Below are positions 43,958-54,675 of a stretch of 64,000 nucleotides of DNA, piece after piece. Positions within the stretch are counted from its first letter, which is position 1, and each line of letters starts with the position of its first letter. Source of the DNA: Streptomyces nojiriensis (GTDB lineage Bacteria; Actinomycetota; Actinomycetes; Streptomycetales; Streptomycetaceae). The notes beneath the pieces were generated by a model, which worked only from the letters and a program-made list of their open reading frames with translations, searched no databases and was not told the origin of the DNA. The position numbers and the translations under genes are program-made. Location of the stretch: contig NZ_CP071139.1 of assembly GCF_017639205.1 (NCBI RefSeq), forward strand, positions 3,302,001 through 3,366,000, given 5' to 3'.

Positions 43958-45238
43958 ATGACCTCGGACCAGCGTGTGGTGGTGATCGGCGGCGGCCTCG
44001 CGGGCCTGCGGCTCGCGCAGCGGCTCGGCCCGGCCGCGGCCGTGACCGTCCTCGGCGAGGAGACCCACGTGCCGTACAACCGGGTCCTGCTCGCCGAGGT
44101 CCTCGCGGGCCGGTACGCCCCTGAGGTGACGGCCCTGCCGGCGCCCGGCCCGGCGCTGCGGCGCGGGGTGCGGGCGGTGCGCGTGGACCGCGCGGAGCGG
44201 GCCGTGCACTGCGACGACGGCTCGGTGGCCCGGTACGACACGCTGGTACTGGCCACGGGTTCGAACGCGGTGCTCCCGCCGCTGCGCGGGCTGTTCGAGC
44301 CCGAGGGGCGGGACCTCCCCGACGGGGTGCACGCCTTCCGCACGATGGACGACTGCCTGGCGCTCTCGGCGGCCGTGCGGCCCGGGGTCCGCGTGGTGGT
44401 GATCGGCGGGGGCCTGCTGGGCGTCTCGGCGGCCCGTGCGCTGGCCGCCCGGGGGGCGCAGGTGGTCCTCGCCCAGCAGGGCGAGCGGCTGATGGAGCGC
44501 CAGCTGGACGCGGACGCCTCCGCCCTGCTGCACGCGCACCTGACCGCACTCGGCGTCGAGATCCACACGGAATGCCGCGTCCGCGGCCTGAGGACGGCGC
44601 ATCCGGCCCCTGCGGCGTTTGAGGAGCGGGATCCGGGGCGGAGCCCCGGCAGCGGCGCCGCGCGGGGGCATCGCAAGGTCACCGGGGTCGAGCTCGCCGA
44701 CGGCTACCGGCTGGAGGCCGATGTCGTCGTGCTCGCCTGCGGCGTCCGCCCCCGCACCGGCCTCGCCCTGGCCGCCGGACTGGAGGTCCGCACCGGCATC
44801 GTGGTCGACGACCACCTCCGCACCGGCGACCCCCGCATCCACGCCATCGGCGACTGCGCCGAGCACGCCGGCCAGGTGTACGGCCTCGCGGGCGCCGCCC
44901 TGGAGCAGGCCGACACCCTGGCCGCGCTCCTCACCGGCGAGCCCGCGCAGTACACCGGCACCCGCGCCCTCACCCGCCTCACCCTCACCACCGAGGGGGA
45001 CCGCTCCCTCGATCTCGCCGCCTTCGGCGAGACCACCCCCCTGCCCGGCGACGACGTGGTCCGCCTCGCCGACGCCACCCGCCGCACCTACCGCAAGGTC
45101 GTCCTGCGCGGCGACCGCCTCGTCGGCGGCGTACTGCTCGGCGAGCTCTCCACCGTGGGCGCCCTCGCCCGCACCTGGGAGGGCGGGGAATCACCGCACG
45201 ACCTGTTCCACCTGCTCACCGACGACGGAGGCCACTGA
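43958..45238 (+). CDS. NAD(P)/FAD oxidoreductase of nitrate assimilation, with a repeat-derived insertion
   Basis: A 426-residue flavoprotein with VVVIGGGLAGLRLAQRLG (FAD) and VVVIGGGLLGVSAARALA (NAD(P)H), and IHAIGDCAEHAGQVYGLAG. It resembles the N-terminal reductase part of NirB and the NasB-type electron donor of nitrate reductase. A 24-residue stretch (about 215-238, HPAPAAFEERDPGRSPGSGA and on) interrupts a beta hairpin between CRVRGLRTA and RKVTGVELADGY; its DNA is a palindromic repeat. The fold should tolerate it. It is the first gene of the operon with nirB and nirD. Confidence 0.88.
   Translation: MTSDQRVVVIGGGLAGLRLAQRLGPAAAVTVLGEETHVPYNRVLLAEVLAGRYAPEVTALPAPGPALRRGVRAVRVDRAERAVHCDDGSVARYDTLVLATGSNAVLPPLRGLFEPEGRDLPDGVHAFRTMDDCLALSAAVRPGVRVVVIGGGLLGVSAARALAARGAQVVLAQQGERLMERQLDADASALLHAHLTALGVEIHTECRVRGLRTAHPAPAAFEERDPGRSPGSGAARGHRKVTGVELADGYRLEADVVVLACGVRPRTGLALAAGLEVRTGIVVDDHLRTGDPRIHAIGDCAEHAGQVYGLAGAALEQADTLAALLTGEPAQYTGTRALTRLTLTTEGDRSLDLAAFGETTPLPGDDVVRLADATRRTYRKVVLRGDRLVGGVLLGELSTVGALARTWEGGESPHDLFHLLTDDGGH
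44617..44663 (+). repeat. Palindromic repeat element inside a coding sequence
   Basis: 47 bp that match the intergenic copy at 50119-50165 at 42 positions, with the palindromic core GGGGCGGAGCCCC. Here it is in frame and translated. It resembles the short GC-rich intergenic repeats common in Streptomyces genomes. Confidence 0.85.
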
Positions 45239-45239
45239 C

Positions 45240-47765
45240 ATGACCGAGCCCCTGCCCACGATCGTGCTCATCGGGCACGGCATGGTCGGCCAGCGCTACC
45301 TCGAAGCACTCGCCGAGCGCGGGGTCACCGCCACGCACCGGATCACCGTGCTCTGCGAGGAGCCCCGGCCCGCCTACGACCGCGTGCACCTGACCTCGTA
45401 CTTCTCCGGCAGCACCGCCGAGGACCTGTCCATGACGCCCGCCGGGTTCATGGAGGAGCACGGCATCGCCCTCCACCTCGACGACCCCGCCGAGCACATC
45501 GACCGGGCCGCCCGCAGGGTCACCTCCCGGTCCGGGCAGGTGTTCCCGTACGACGTCCTGGTGCTGGCCACCGGCAGCTATCCCTTCGTACCGCCGGTCC
45601 CGGGCAAGGACGCCCCCGGCTGCTTCGTCTACCGCACGATCGAGGACCTGCTCGCTATCGAGGAGTACGCGAAGAGCCGCGGCTCCGGCGCGGTCGTCGG
45701 CGGCGGTCTGCTCGGACTGGAGGCCGCCGGCGCCCTCCAGGGACTGGGCCTGGCCACCCGTATCGTCGAGTTCGCCCCGCGCCTGATGCCCGTACAGGTC
45801 GACGAGGGCGGCGGCGCGGCCCTGCTGCGCACCATCGAGTCCATGGGGCTGACCGTCCACACCGGCGTCGGCACCCAGGAGGTGGTGACCGGCGAGGACG
45901 GCCACGTCAGCGGAATGCGGCTCTCCGACGGCTCCACCGTCGACACCGACCTCGTCGTCTTCTCCGCCGGTGTCCGTCCCCGCGACCAGCTGGCCCGCGA
46001 CTGCGGACTGGACGTCGGCGAGCGCGGCGGGATCGCGGTCGACGCCCGCTGCCGCACCTCCGACCCGCACGTCTACGCCATCGGCGAGTGCGCCCTCGCC
46101 GTCGACGGCCGGGTCTACGGGCTGGTCGCCCCCGGCTACGAGATGGCCGAGACGGCCGCCGACGACCTGCTGGGCCGCGCGAAGGAGTTCACCGGAGCCG
46201 ACCTCTCCACCAAGCTCAAGCTCCTCGGCGTGGACGTGGCCTCCTTCGGCGACGCCCACGGCGCCACCCCGGACAGCCTCGACGTCGTCTGGTCCGACTC
46301 CCGCTCCGGGGTCTACAAGAAGCTGGTCGTCTCCCCCGACGGCGTCCTCCTCGGCGGGGTGCTGGTCGGCGACGCGGACTCCTACGGGCTGCTGCGCCCG
46401 CTCACCGGAAGCGTCCCGCCCGTGGCCCCCGAGCAGTTGGTGCTGCCCGCCGGGGTCGGCGCCCCGGTCGCGCTCGGCCCGTCCGCGCTCCCCGACCACG
46501 CGGTGATCTGCTCCTGCCACAACGTCACCAAGAAGGCCATCGCCGCCTGTGCCACCCTCGCCGAGGTCAAGAAGTGCACCAAGGCGGGCACCGGCTGCGG
46601 CAGCTGCGTCAAGGTGATCGGCCAACTGTTGCCGGCCGCCACCGACAAGGGGCTGTGCGGCTGCTTCCCCTTCACCCGGGCCGAGCTCTACGAGATCGTC
46701 CGCACCCGCCGGCTGACCTCGTACGAGGAGATCCTCGACGGCCACGGCCGCCCGGAGGCCCGCGGCGGCGACGGCTGCGAGGTCTGCAAGCCCACCATCG
46801 GCTCGATCATCGCCTCGCTCGCCCCGACCCTCGGGGCCAGCGGCTACGTCCTGGACGGGGAGCAGGCGGCCCTCCAGGACACCAACGACCACTTCCTCGC
46901 GAACATGCAGCGCAACGGGTCCTACTCCGTCGTCCCGCGCATCCCCGGCGGTGAGATCACCCCCGACAAGCTGATCGTGATCGGCGAGGTGGCCCGCGAC
47001 TTCGGCCTCTACACGAAGATCACCGGCGGCCAGCGGATCGACCTCTTCGGGGCGAGCGTGGACCAGCTCCCGCGGATCTGGGCGCGGCTCGTCGACGCCG
47101 GGTTCGAGTCCGGGCACGCGTACGGGAAGGCCCTGCGCACGGTGAAGTCCTGCGTGGGGCAGACCTGGTGCCGCTACGGGGTCCAGGACAGCGTCCGGAT
47201 GGCCATCGACCTGGAGCTCCGCTACCGGGGGCTGCGCGCCCCGCACAAGCTCAAGTCGGCGGTCTCCGGCTGCGCCCGCGAGTGCGCGGAGGCGCAGAGC
47301 AAGGACTTCGGCGTCATCGCGACGGCGAGTGGCTGGAACCTGTACGTGGGCGGCAACGGCGGGGCCACCCCGCGCCATGCCGACCTGCTGGCCCAAGACC
47401 TGTCGGACGCGGAACTGGTCCGGCTGATCGACCGGTTCCTGATGTTCTACATCCGCACCGCCGACCGGCTGGAGCGGACCTCCACCTGGCTGGAGCGGCT
47501 GGAGGGCGGCCTGGAGCACCTGCGGGACGTGGTCGTGCACGACTCGCTCGGGCTGTGCGCGGAGCTGGAGGCCCTGATGGCCGACCACGTGGCGCACTAC
47601 CGGGACGAATGGGCCGAGACGCTCCAGGACCCGGAGCGGCTGCGCCGGTTCGTGTCCTTCGTCAACGCGCCCGGCGCCCCCGACCCGACCGTGAAGTTCG
47701 TCCCCGAGCGCGACCAGGTCAAGCCCGACCTGGCCGTCCTGACCATAGGAGGACCCGTCCGATGA
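45240..47765 (+). CDS. nirB: Nitrite reductase (NADH) large subunit
   Basis: 841 residues in the standard NirB order: FAD/NADH reductase domains (IVLIGHGMVGQRYLEAL at the start and a second motif near 150), a BFD-like [2Fe-2S] domain (CSCHNVTKKAI near 424 and GTGCGSC near 452), then the siroheme/[4Fe-4S] sulfite-nitrite reductase domain with cluster cysteines in SCVGQTWCRYG (about 636) and SGCARECAEAQ (about 676). It reduces nitrite to ammonium in the cytosol with six electrons. It starts just after the previous stop and overlaps nirD by ATGA. Confidence 0.97.
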   Translation: MTEPLPTIVLIGHGMVGQRYLEALAERGVTATHRITVLCEEPRPAYDRVHLTSYFSGSTAEDLSMTPAGFMEEHGIALHLDDPAEHIDRAARRVTSRSGQVFPYDVLVLATGSYPFVPPVPGKDAPGCFVYRTIEDLLAIEEYAKSRGSGAVVGGGLLGLEAAGALQGLGLATRIVEFAPRLMPVQVDEGGGAALLRTIESMGLTVHTGVGTQEVVTGEDGHVSGMRLSDGSTVDTDLVVFSAGVRPRDQLARDCGLDVGERGGIAVDARCRTSDPHVYAIGECALAVDGRVYGLVAPGYEMAETAADDLLGRAKEFTGADLSTKLKLLGVDVASFGDAHGATPDSLDVVWSDSRSGVYKKLVVSPDGVLLGGVLVGDADSYGLLRPLTGSVPPVAPEQLVLPAGVGAPVALGPSALPDHAVICSCHNVTKKAIAACATLAEVKKCTKAGTGCGSCVKVIGQLLPAATDKGLCGCFPFTRAELYEIVRTRRLTSYEEILDGHGRPEARGGDGCEVCKPTIGSIIASLAPTLGASGYVLDGEQAALQDTNDHFLANMQRNGSYSVVPRIPGGEITPDKLIVIGEVARDFGLYTKITGGQRIDLFGASVDQLPRIWARLVDAGFESGHAYGKALRTVKSCVGQTWCRYGVQDSVRMAIDLELRYRGLRAPHKLKSAVSGCARECAEAQSKDFGVIATASGWNLYVGGNGGATPRHADLLAQDLSDAELVRLIDRFLMFYIRTADRLERTSTWLERLEGGLEHLRDVVVHDSLGLCAELEALMADHVAHYRDEWAETLQDPERLRRFVSFVNAPGAPDPTVKFVPERDQVKPDLAVLTIGGPVR

Positions 47766-48094
47766 CCGTGGAACTGCAGGTTGCGCAAGGCTGGCTGACG
47801 GTGTGCGAGCTGTCCTCGCTCATCCCCGGGCGCGGGGTGGCGGCGCTGCTGCCCGACGGGACCCAGGCCGCGGTGTTCGTCGACCGCGCGGGGCGCCCGT
47901 ACGCCATCGGCAACCAGGACCCCTTCACCGGGGCGCACGTGCTCTCGCGCGGGCTGGTGGGGACGGCGGGGGGCCGGCCCTTCGTGGCTTCCCCGCTGCT
48001 GAAGCAGCGCTTCGACCTGGAGTCGGGGCGCTGCCTGGACGACGAGGAGACCGCGGTCCGGACCTACCCGGTGCGGACCGCCGTGACCTCGTGA
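47762..48094 (+). CDS. nirD: Nitrite reductase (NADH) small subunit
   Basis: 110 residues of the Rieske-like NirD fold (AALLPDGTQAAVFVD, AIGNQDPFTGAHVLSRGLVG, PFVASPLLKQRFDLESGRCLDD). The cysteine and histidine pairs of true Rieske proteins are missing, as in E. coli NirD, so no iron-sulfur cluster is expected. It partners NirB. The start codon ATG 47762 overlaps the nirB stop and an AGGAGG-like site (AGGAGGACCC) lies upstream. Confidence 0.94.
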   Translation: MTVELQVAQGWLTVCELSSLIPGRGVAALLPDGTQAAVFVDRAGRPYAIGNQDPFTGAHVLSRGLVGTAGGRPFVASPLLKQRFDLESGRCLDDEETAVRTYPVRTAVTS

Positions 48095-48112
48095 CCGCAG
48101 GCGTTGGTGCCG

Positions 48113-48520
48113 TCAGCTCTGGACCATCGACGGGTCCATCCACATGATCTCCCAGGTGTGACCGTCGAGGTCGTCGAAGGCGCGGCCGTACATGACGCCG
48201 TGGTCCTGGGCGGGCCGGGGTTCGGTGGCACCGGCCGCCAGGGCCCCGTCCACCAGCTCGTCGACCGCGGTGCGGCTCTCGGCGCTCAGACAGAGCAGCA
48301 CCTCGGACGTCTTCGTGGCGTCCGCGATCTCCTTGTGGGTGAAGTCCTTGTAGCGGGCCTCGGTCAGGAGCATCGCGACGATGGTGTCGCTGATGACCAT
48401 CGAGGCGCAGTTCTCGTCGGTGAACTGGGCGTTGAAGGAGTAGCCCAGCTTGCTCCAGAAGGCCTTGCTGGCGTCCAGGTCCTTGACCGGCAGGTTGACG
48501 AAGATCATGGTGGCGGACAT
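48113..48520 (-). CDS. VOC-family (glyoxalase/bleomycin-resistance-like) protein
   Basis: 135 residues with the paired beta-alpha-beta-beta-beta modules of the vicinal oxygen chelate fold: FVNLPVKDLDASKAFWSKLGY at the start and GRAFDDLDGHTWEIMWMDP at the end. A His/Glu pair that could bind metal is visible in the last segment (GHTWEI). Homologues act on small molecules or bind drugs; none can be named here. It converges on nirD with 18 bases between. ATG 48520 is preceded by AGAGAAGAGGGA. Confidence 0.88.
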   Translation of the reverse strand: MSATMIFVNLPVKDLDASKAFWSKLGYSFNAQFTDENCASMVISDTIVAMLLTEARYKDFTHKEIADATKTSEVLLCLSAESRTAVDELVDGALAAGATEPRPAQDHGVMYGRAFDDLDGHTWEIMWMDPSMVQS

Positions 48521-48897
48521 CGAGGTCCCTCTTCTCTCGTGTGTGGTGCCCGGTGCGTGCCGCCCGGTGCTTTCGAGGGGTAGACCGCGGGTCCCCGGGA
48601 AACTCATCGCTGCCCGCGAAGTTTCTTCGAATTTTCTTGTCGGCCTACGAAACCACAGGTCAGGCCACTGGCACGGGCTCAGCTCCAGCACCGCCGGCGG
48701 GATGAAGCCGGCGGCGGTCAGCTCGCGCACCGCGTGCGGGCATAAGGCGCCGCGCCGCGGTCGGCGCATTGCACGTCGAGCGGTCGCCCCTGCGTCACGG
48801 GGAGTTGGCGCCACGGCAACTGGCGGCTCCTAGGTTCCTCCACGCGTGCGACCCCGTGTCCGACCGGCTGCGGGGCCTTCCTCCCACAGGAGTGACC
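48521..48897. other. 377-base gene-free region
   Basis: It separates two divergent genes (the VOC protein and the DUF839 protein) and should hold both promoters. An AT-richer patch, TTCGAATTTTCTTG, at about 48625-48645 is the lowest-GC part. I see no clear PHO box, no RNA gene and no ORF with normal codon use on either strand. Confidence 0.6.
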
Positions 48898-50058
48898 GTG
48901 GAACGTCGTACCTTCCTGCGCGGCGCGGTGATCGGTTCGTCGGCCGCCGCCTTCGGCGGCACGTTGATGCACGGGGCCGCCTACGCCGCCCCCGCCCAGC
49001 CGGGTGCCGGACCCTACGGGGCGCTCGGCACGGCCGACGCCAACGGCATCATGCTCCCCAGCGGCTTCACCAGCCGGGTCATCGCCCGCTCGGGCCAGAC
49101 CGTCGGCGGCACCTCGTACACCTGGCACAACGCCCCCGACGGCGGTGCGTGTTTCACCGACGGCTCGGGCTGGATCTACGTGTCCAACTCGGAGATCAAC
49201 CCCTCCGGCGGCGCGAGCGCGGTGAAGTTCGACTCCTCCGGCACCGTCACCGGCGCCTACCGCATCCTGTCCAACACCCGGCAGAACTGCGCGGGCGGCA
49301 AGACCCCCTGGAACACCTGGCTGTCCTGCGAGGAGGTCAGCCTCGGCTACGTCTACGAGACCGACCCGTACGGGGTGAACGCGGCCGTGCAGCGGCCCGC
49401 GATGGGCCGGTTCAAGCACGAGGCGGCCGCCGCCGACCCGGTGCGCCAGGTGATCTACCTGACCGAGGACGAGACCAACGGCTGCTTCTACCGCTTCATC
49501 CCGACCACCTGGGGCAACCTCTCCTCCGGCACCCTCCAGGTCCTGAAGGCCGGTACGGCCACCTCCGGCTCCTTCACCTGGCAGAACGTCCCGGACCCGG
49601 ACGGTTCGCCGACCGCGACCCGCAGCCAGGTCTCGGGCTCGAAGAAGTTCAACGGCGGCGAGGGCTGCCACTACGCCAACGACACCGTCTGGTTCACCAC
49701 CAAGGGCGACAACCGGGTCTGGCAGCTGAACCTCACGAACAACACGTACGAGCTGGCCTACGACGACTCGCTCGTGCCCGGCGGCGCGGCCCCGCTGACC
49801 GGCGTCGACAACGTCACCGGGTCCTCGTACGGCGACCTGTACGTCGCCGAGGACGGCGGCAACATGGAGATCTGCGTGATCACCCCGGACGACGTGGTGG
49901 CGCCCTTCCTGCGGATCACCGGCCAGTCCTCCTCCGAGATCACCGGCCCGGCCTTCGCGCCCGCCGGCAACCGCCTCTACTTCTCCAGCCAGCGCGGCAC
50001 GAGCGGCAGCTCGTCCGGCGGCATCACCTACGAGGTGACGGGCCCCTTCCGCGTCTGA
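48898..50058 (+). CDS. Tat-exported DUF839/PhoX-family protein
   Basis: 386 residues with a twin-arginine signal (ERRTFLRGAVIGSSAAAFGG, cleavage near AYAAPA). The mature part is a beta-propeller-like DUF839 domain: GIMLPSGFTSRVIARSG, NTWLSCEEVSLGYVYE, KHEAAAADPVRQVIYLTEDE and LYVAEDGGNMEICVI. Relatives include the calcium/iron alkaline phosphatase PhoX; the acidic CEE and EDE motifs fit metal binding. It probably acts outside the cell on phosphate esters. GTG 48898 has AGGAG 5 bases upstream, better than GTG 48892. Confidence 0.87.
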   Translation: MERRTFLRGAVIGSSAAAFGGTLMHGAAYAAPAQPGAGPYGALGTADANGIMLPSGFTSRVIARSGQTVGGTSYTWHNAPDGGACFTDGSGWIYVSNSEINPSGGASAVKFDSSGTVTGAYRILSNTRQNCAGGKTPWNTWLSCEEVSLGYVYETDPYGVNAAVQRPAMGRFKHEAAAADPVRQVIYLTEDETNGCFYRFIPTTWGNLSSGTLQVLKAGTATSGSFTWQNVPDPDGSPTATRSQVSGSKKFNGGEGCHYANDTVWFTTKGDNRVWQLNLTNNTYELAYDDSLVPGGAAPLTGVDNVTGSSYGDLYVAEDGGNMEICVITPDDVVAPFLRITGQSSSEITGPAFAPAGNRLYFSSQRGTSGSSSGGITYEVTGPFRV

Positions 50059-50097
50059 GCCCCACCGGCGCCCCCTACCAGCCCCGCCAGGGGGCAC

Positions 50098-50165
50098 CTC
50101 CCAGCGGTAGCTGGGGGAGTTTGAGGCGCGGGGTCTGGGGCGGAGCCCCAGCAACGGCGCCGCGC
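50098..50165 (+). repeat. Intergenic palindromic repeat element
   Basis: A hairpin (50098-50105 with 50110-50119, one bulge) followed by the 47-bp unit 50119-50165 with the core GGGGCGGAGCCCC, shared with 44617-44663. It lies between convergent genes, where it may also end transcription of the DUF839 gene. Confidence 0.85.
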
Positions 50166-50219
50166 CCGCACACCCGACCGCGCCCCGACGGGTTCGACCC
50201 CGCCGGGGCGCGGCCGCGT

Positions 50220-51218
50220 TCACGACGCCACGGCCCCACCCTTCAGCAGCGCCGCCCCCAACGGCGTCACGGTGTGCAGCACCGCGTTCCCCCGCCGCAG
50301 CGTGGTCACCAGCCCCGCCTCCCGCATCACGCAGGCGTGCTGGCTCGCGGAGGCCAGCGAGACCCCGGCCCGGCGGGCCAGCTCGCTGGTGGTCGCCCCG
50401 TCCCCTATGGCCCGCAGCACCACCGAGCGGGTGTGCCCGACCAGCTTGCCCAGGGTGCGCTGGCGCTGCTCCTCCACGGGCCGCGCCGCCTCACCCCCCG
50501 CCGGCGCCGAGGCCAACTGCGCCGCGGCCGGGTAGACCAGCACCGGCGGCAGCTCCGGGTCGTGCAGGGTCACCGCCGTGCGCCGGCAGAAGAAGGACGG
50601 CTGGAGCAGCAGCCCGCGCCCCCGCAGCCGTACGTCACGGTCCACGGGGTAGTCGCATTCCAGCACCGGGGCCCGCCAGCGCAGCATCGGCGGCAGCGAG
50701 GACAGCAGTTCGTCCGCCCCGCCGTCCAGCAGGGCCCGGCCGCGTGCGGCCCGCTCGGCCTCGATCTGGGCCTGGATATGCGTCCAGTACGGCTCCACGG
50801 CGGCCCGGTGGTACGCGCGGAGCTCGCCCATGAGCCGCGGCAGCTGCTTGTCACCGGCGTCCATGAACTCCCGCAGCCGCGGGGTCATCGGCGCTCCGGC
50901 GCCCAGCAGCTGCAGCTCGCGCCGCATGCGCTCGGGACGGATCCCGCGCAACGCGTCGAGGCCCACGTCCCACCCGTACTGCCCCTCCACAGGGGTCAAG
51001 AAATCGGGGAAATAGCCACGACTCGGTATGAGCATACCGAGCGTACGTGTTTCACTATTCAACCTGCTCCGGGTTTCCGTACGCCATTCACCGAACAACC
51101 GGGCATCGCGCCGGTCTCTTAAGCGGTGAAAGCTCAGAATCGTTTCCCACAACGCATCGGGACGCCCTGCCATCCGTACGCGTGCCAGGTCCACTCCAGT
51201 GAAATGGATACGCAGCAC
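50220..51218 (-). CDS. ArsR-type winged-helix regulator (DUF5937 family)
   Basis: 332 residues. The N-terminal 230 residues (starting LRIHFTGVDLARVRMAG) are a ligand-sensing domain of unknown type found in Streptomyces regulators; the C-terminal 80 residues form the ArsR HTH (VVLRAIGDGATTSELARRAGVSLASASQHACVMREAGLVTTLRRG). No metal-binding cysteine motif is visible in the HTH helix. GTG 51218 is preferred because homologues as I recall them start at LRIHF and GGGGG precedes it; the longer ORF begins at 51275. Confidence 0.85.
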   Translation of the reverse strand: MLRIHFTGVDLARVRMAGRPDALWETILSFHRLRDRRDARLFGEWRTETRSRLNSETRTLGMLIPSRGYFPDFLTPVEGQYGWDVGLDALRGIRPERMRRELQLLGAGAPMTPRLREFMDAGDKQLPRLMGELRAYHRAAVEPYWTHIQAQIEAERAARGRALLDGGADELLSSLPPMLRWRAPVLECDYPVDRDVRLRGRGLLLQPSFFCRRTAVTLHDPELPPVLVYPAAAQLASAPAGGEAARPVEEQRQRTLGKLVGHTRSVVLRAIGDGATTSELARRAGVSLASASQHACVMREAGLVTTLRRGNAVLHTVTPLGAALLKGGAVAS

Positions 51219-51602
51219 CGAACCCCCACCTGTGCAACCGCAATCCCCCCGCTCCATGAGTATGCATGCCGTCACACGTTGTCACCACGCCCTTTCGGCC
51301 ACAGTTGAAACCCCTTTCGGCGGGGGCGTGACAACCGAAATCCTGTACTCCGCCGGGCACACTCCGGTGCGACCGAAACGCTCCGCGAAGGCCGTGGGGG
51401 GCTTTGCGGGGCCTGGCGGTCGGTCGCACCGGGAAGCGCCGACGTGCCCGGCAGAATGACAGCGGCGGTGGACGGGTGGGGATCCGTCCACCGCCTGCTG
51501 GCGTAAAGATTTGTTGAACAACAAAAATAGGCGCGCCCGCCCCCGGGCAGTCAGGGAACCCGGGGACAGGCGCGGTCTATGGGGCCCTTGGCGGGCCGTG
51601 GG
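51219..51602. other. 384-base gene-free region
   Basis: It holds the promoter of the ArsR-type gene (minus strand) at its left end and the ppdK terminator on its right. Near 51501-51530 lies an AT-rich patch with an 11-bp palindrome TTGTTGAACAA (51511-51521). Small ORFs in it have poor codon bias and I do not call any. Confidence 0.6.
51464..51495 (-). terminator. Terminator downstream of ppdK
   Basis: A perfect 12-bp stem (51464-51475 with 51484-51495) and 8-base loop, about 110 bases past the ppdK stop on the minus strand. There is no U-run. Confidence 0.65.
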
Positions 51603-54311
<2,709 letters not shown>

Positions 54312-54540
54312 GGGTCTCGACTCCTCGAGGCTCGGTGGCTGCCCTGACGGCCAGGAACATACCCAGATCGAAGGCTTCTGGGTACGTCCACTTGGTCGTC
54401 ATACGGCTGTAACCACCCGTGCGCCAGCAGATCGAAAGTAACTCAGGGGTAATCAGAAAGTACGAAGAGCCTTCACATCCCGAAGGGTGAGGGGGCTCCT
54501 GAGGCCTGATCGCACTCGGATGAGCGATCATCGATACATT

Positions 54541-54561
54541 TGCGTTCAAGTATTGAACGCA
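54541..54561. promoter_or_regulatory. Perfect 21-bp palindrome, candidate operator
   Basis: Arms TGCGTTCAA (54541-54549) and TTGAACGCA (54553-54561) around GTA. It is too AT-rich and too short to be a good terminator in this genome, and directly abuts one. It shares TTGCGTTCAAG with the marR/doxX promoter at 57821. Confidence 0.5.
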
Positions 54562-54590
54562 CAAAGGGTGGCACCCAGTGCCACCCTTTG
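54562..54590 (-). terminator. Terminator after dusB
   Basis: A 13-bp perfect stem (54562-54574 with 54578-54590), 3-base loop, 86 bases past the dusB stop on the minus strand. Confidence 0.8.
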
Positions 54591-54675
54591 GAAGTCTTAC
54601 CCGTGACTTCTGTGCTCATCTGAGCGAAACCCTTCCCATGCGTGGCGTATATCACGCACCACGGAGGGCGATTTG

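Larger units (their letters stand above)
54312..54675. other. 364-base gene-free region upstream of ppdK
   Basis: It contains the dusB terminator (54562-54590), a perfect operator-like palindrome (54541-54561) and about 230 bases of ppdK leader. The leader includes ATG 54402 (minus strand), which opens a frame (MTTKWTYPEAFDLGMF and on) that overlaps the ppdK start in another frame. No RNA gene is recognised. Confidence 0.6.

Noticed and set aside
45216..47597. A 793-residue minus-strand frame across nirB.
   Set aside because: Shadow of nirB; repetitive Gly/Val/Glu/Arg composition and no ribosome site.
51511..51521. Palindrome TTGTTGAACAA in an AT-rich patch.
   Set aside because: It lies between the 3' end of ppdK and the far side of a terminator, not in an obvious promoter; too short to claim an operator.
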